64,000 nt of DNA from Flavobacterium sp. (lineage in GTDB: Bacteria; Bacteroidota; Bacteroidia; Flavobacteriales; Flavobacteriaceae): positions 62,001 through 126,000 of the forward strand of contig JAHEZJ010000004.1 in the NCBI GenBank assembly GCA_023251135.1, read 5' to 3'. Under the pieces are notes generated by a model. That model did no database searches and had not been told where the DNA came from. It saw only the letters and a list, made by a program, of their open reading frames with translations. The position numbers and the translations under genes are program-made. Shown piece by piece: positions 61,420-64,000 of the stretch. Position 1 is the stretch's first letter; each line of letters begins with the position of its first letter.

Positions 61420-64000
61420 ATGTTTTTCAATATAATAAAGAAGCATCTGAGAACCATGAGGTTCTGTGAAATGCAATGCCCACTATATTTAGTTTTATTA
61501 TTTATTTTGCCATTAGTAGCCTGTCCCTTATGGGGGCAGGTGGTGCAAAAAAAAGTCTTGTCACCTGATGAGTACCATTTTTGGGGAGAAGTTCGTTTAG
61601 AGAAAATAAGCCATGATGAGAAATGGGCAGTATACAATATGGAGTATACCAGCGGAAACGATACTTTATTTGTTCAGAATATCGAAAAAAATACTACATA
61701 TGCTTTTCCGGGCGGCGAAAACGGCAGCTTTGCGCCTAATGATATATTCGTTTGCCGTTCAGGAGATAACCTACATATTCTTAATTTGAAAACCTCAAAA
61801 AAAGAAACAGTACCCAATGTGATGCAGTATTCATTAAGTGAAACAGGGTATTTAATTTATTTGCGAACCAATAAGAATAATAAAAAAACCCTTGAAATCA
61901 GATCGATGCAAAGCGGAAGCATCAAAAAGATCAATGATGTAACTAGTTATCTGATGAGTCCTGATGGTAAAAATTTGGTCTATACAACCTTATTGGATAA
62001 CAGGAATGCTATTGCTTTAATTAGTATTAAAAAACCGGAAAACATAAAATGGTTTCAGCAGGACAGCAGGGAAAAATTCATAGGTTTGACATGGCAGAAA
62101 GAAGGGAATGCGCTGGCCTTTATAAAGCAGTATGATGATTCCAAAGAAAATATTTTGTTTCTGTACAACCTATTGAATCATGAATTATATAATCTTAGCG
62201 CATCTGATATAAATTTCCCGGAAAATTGGTCCATAGTAAATGACACTTTTCGAAAAATTCTAATATCTGAAGACCTGCAGAAAGTTTTTTTTGCTGTTGT
62301 TACCCCATCTGCTTTAATACAGCAGGAATCAAATATTGAGATATGGAATGCAAATGATAAGTGGATATATCCAGTTGATAAATTTCAGGGCAGTATTGAA
62401 AAGAAATCAAAATTAGGTTTATGGCAGCCTACAGAAAGCAAAGTAAATATTATTACCTCAAATGAGTTATCAAGTGTTATGCTTACCGCCGATATGAAGT
62501 ATGCTATATTATCAAATCCCAAAGAGTATGAACCCCAATTTGAAATAGAAGGTCCGAGAGATTATTACATCTTAAACTTGAAAACTTTCGAGAAAAAATT
62601 AATTCTGGAAAAACATCCCTATGATTTAGAGGCATTGAACCCTTCGCCCACAGGAAAATACCTGGCGTACTTTAAAGAAAATAACTGGTGGGTTTATAAT
62701 CCGGCCACTGATGCCCATACAAATATTACTGGCTCGACGGGCATTAAATTCAAGGGGAAAAAGCAGGAACTTGTTCCGGAATCAGTCTATGGAAATCCAG
62801 GGTGGACACAAAAAGACAATGAGATTATCCTATACGACCAATACGATATTTGGGCCATTACCCCTAATGGAAGTAATTTTAGAAGATTAACTAAAGGAAG
62901 GGAGCAGCAAATACAATACAGAATTATTAATCCGTCTGTCAATTATAGAAAACTCGTATATGACGGACCCGTTGTAGAGACCTTTGACCTGAACAAAAAA
63001 ATATTTCTAAGGGCAAAGGGAAATGACGGTAAGATGGGCTGTTTTAGATGGGATAAATCTTCCTTTGAAAAAAGAATAGTCTATTTAGACAGTTATATTG
63101 ATCAGTTTAAATACAGTGAGAAAAGAAATAAAATTTTCTATCGAGAGCAAAAATTTGATATGCCTCCACAACTCGTCAGCAGTAATAATTCATCGCTGTC
63201 GGTTAGTTTTTTTAAAAGCAATCCCCAGCATGAAAAATACTATTGGGGAAAATCCGAACTGATTAATTTTAAAAATTCAAGATATCAGAATTTAAAAGCT
63301 GTTCTATTATATCCTGCTGCTTACGATCCCAAAAAAAAATATCCAATGATTGTTAATATTTATCAGGGTAAAGCCGATGAGTTGCATCTATATCAAAACC
63401 CTACCTTTGCAAACGAAGGAGGATTTAATGTTACTTTAATGACATTGGAAGGATATTTTGTGCTTCTTCCTGATATCAGCCTTATTTACCAGAGCCCAGG
63501 TATTTCTGCTGCTGACTGTGTGGTTTCTGCAACAACGGCAGTAATAAAAAAAGGGATTGTAAATTCTGCAAAAATAGGGCTTATGGGACATTCTTTCGGC
63601 GGATATGAGACCGCTTTTACTATTACACAGACCCCTATGTTTGCTGCTGCAATTGCCAGTGGGGCGATAACGGACCTGATAAGCCTTTATTATTCTGTCG
63701 GCAGATCTGGAAATCCGGAAATGTGGCGCTTTGAGAGCGAACAATGGAATATGGGTGGATCTCCACATGATATACCATCAAGCTATCATGCTAATTCACC
63801 TCTTCCAAATGCTGTAAATATTCAATCACCTCTACTGCTGTGGAGTGGTAAAAATGACAAGCAGGTAGACATACACCAGAGTTTAGAATTTTACCTGGCA
63901 ATGCGCCGATTAAAGAAAAAAAGCATCATGCTTTTATATGCTGATGAAGGTCATGTTTTTACAAAACCAGACAATCAAAAAGACATTACGATACGCATGA
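61420..64000 (+). CDS. S9-family prolyl oligopeptidase-like peptidase (3' end outside window)
   Basis: At least 860 codons, open to the window end. The N-terminal signal (RFCEMQCPLYLVLLFILPLVACPLWGQ, beginning near the second Met) directs export. A WD/beta-propeller-like region of about 600 residues precedes the alpha/beta-hydrolase domain: the Ser nucleophile in GLMGHSFGGYE at about residue 725, Asp in WSGKNDKQVD at about 812, and His in ADEGHVF at about 844. This is an S9 peptidase that cleaves oligopeptides, commonly after proline or a dipeptide. It follows susD by 10 bases, so it belongs to the same transcription unit and probably trims or follows imported peptides. Confidence 0.88.
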   Translation, partial: MFFNIIKKHLRTMRFCEMQCPLYLVLLFILPLVACPLWGQVVQKKVLSPDEYHFWGEVRLEKISHDEKWAVYNMEYTSGNDTLFVQNIEKNTTYAFPGGENGSFAPNDIFVCRSGDNLHILNLKTSKKETVPNVMQYSLSETGYLIYLRTNKNNKKTLEIRSMQSGSIKKINDVTSYLMSPDGKNLVYTTLLDNRNAIALISIKKPENIKWFQQDSREKFIGLTWQKEGNALAFIKQYDDSKENILFLYNLLNHELYNLSASDINFPENWSIVNDTFRKILISEDLQKVFFAVVTPSALIQQESNIEIWNANDKWIYPVDKFQGSIEKKSKLGLWQPTESKVNIITSNELSSVMLTADMKYAILSNPKEYEPQFEIEGPRDYYILNLKTFEKKLILEKHPYDLEALNPSPTGKYLAYFKENNWWVYNPATDAHTNITGSTGIKFKGKKQELVPESVYGNPGWTQKDNEIILYDQYDIWAITPNGSNFRRLTKGREQQIQYRIINPSVNYRKLVYDGPVVETFDLNKKIFLRAKGNDGKMGCFRWDKSSFEKRIVYLDSYIDQFKYSEKRNKIFYREQKFDMPPQLVSSNNSSLSVSFFKSNPQHEKYYWGKSELINFKNSRYQNLKAVLLYPAAYDPKKKYPMIVNIYQGKADELHLYQNPTFANEGGFNVTLMTLEGYFVLLPDISLIYQSPGISAADCVVSATTAVIKKGIVNSAKIGLMGHSFGGYETAFTITQTPMFAAAIASGAITDLISLYYSVGRSGNPEMWRFESEQWNMGGSPHDIPSSYHANSPLPNAVNIQSPLLLWSGKNDKQVDIHQSLEFYLAMRRLKKKSIMLLYADEGHVFTKPDNQKDITIRM

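Noticed and set aside
1..64000. CRISPR array or cas genes
   Set aside because: No evenly spaced short repeats with unique spacers and no cas-like protein were noticed.
1..64000. Insertion sequence transposase
   Set aside because: No DDE, serine or Y1 transposase reading frame recognised; repeats are not bounded by transposase genes.

Overview
The window looks like a chromosomal segment of a Flavobacterium-type bacterium (Bacteroidota, Flavobacteriia). The DNA is AT-rich, promoters fit the Bacteroidota pattern TTTG-N17-23-TAnnTTTG, there is a SusC/SusD pair, conjugation genes are of the Bacteroidetes Tra type, and one hairpin resembles the flavobacterial 6S RNA. The identification rests on reading the sequence; nothing was searched.

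Region 1 (1-3514, core chromosome): the end of a LolA-like lipoprotein carrier, an LptF/LptG-type permease, a RibB with a degenerate RibA-like tail, and a hotdog thioesterase, closely packed on the + strand. Region 2 (3600-9330): two nearly identical tRNA-Ser(UGA) genes with duplicated promoter regions bracket a 5.2 kb island. The island has no integrase and carries a Septu-like ATPase/HNH pair, a broken PIN gene and a PD-(D/E)XK restriction-like protein. A 22-base copy of the tRNA 3' end closes it at 8943-8964. Region 3 (9525-30208): an integrase beside the second tRNA and a minus-strand conjugation module (traN-M-L-K-J, three traI-like genes, traG, traF, a giant methylase/helicase, DUF1896, traE). 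No relaxase or coupling protein is visible, so the element looks incomplete.

Region 4 (30209-40439): an intergenic region with palindromes, a small module between two diverged direct repeats (YdeI-like protein, unknown protein, SnoaL-like pseudogene), a DoxX-chromate transporter pair, lipoproteins, an AraC regulator and a TPR-AraC membrane regulator. Region 5 (40554-56490): a defence-like island. It begins at a histone H1-like gene whose 3' end is duplicated around an HTH/GNAT pair. It continues as a long run of minus-strand genes rich in nuclease-like folds (DUF6602-like, DUF4238, CoiA-like, DUF6236, HNH, GIY-YIG, GNAT) separated by recurring intergenic repeats.

The most interesting locus is the overlapping four-gene operon at 49883-55913: MBL-fold hydrolase, trypsin-like protease with a long C-terminal domain, a small middle protein, and a 1050-residue Rad50/SMC-like ATPase with a zinc hook. 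It looks like an ABC-three-component conflict system with an MBL/protease module of the kind known from Avs1. Region 6 (56490-64000): a candidate 6S RNA, then a SusC/SusD pair followed by an S9-family peptidase cut by the window end, suggesting a peptide-uptake locus.
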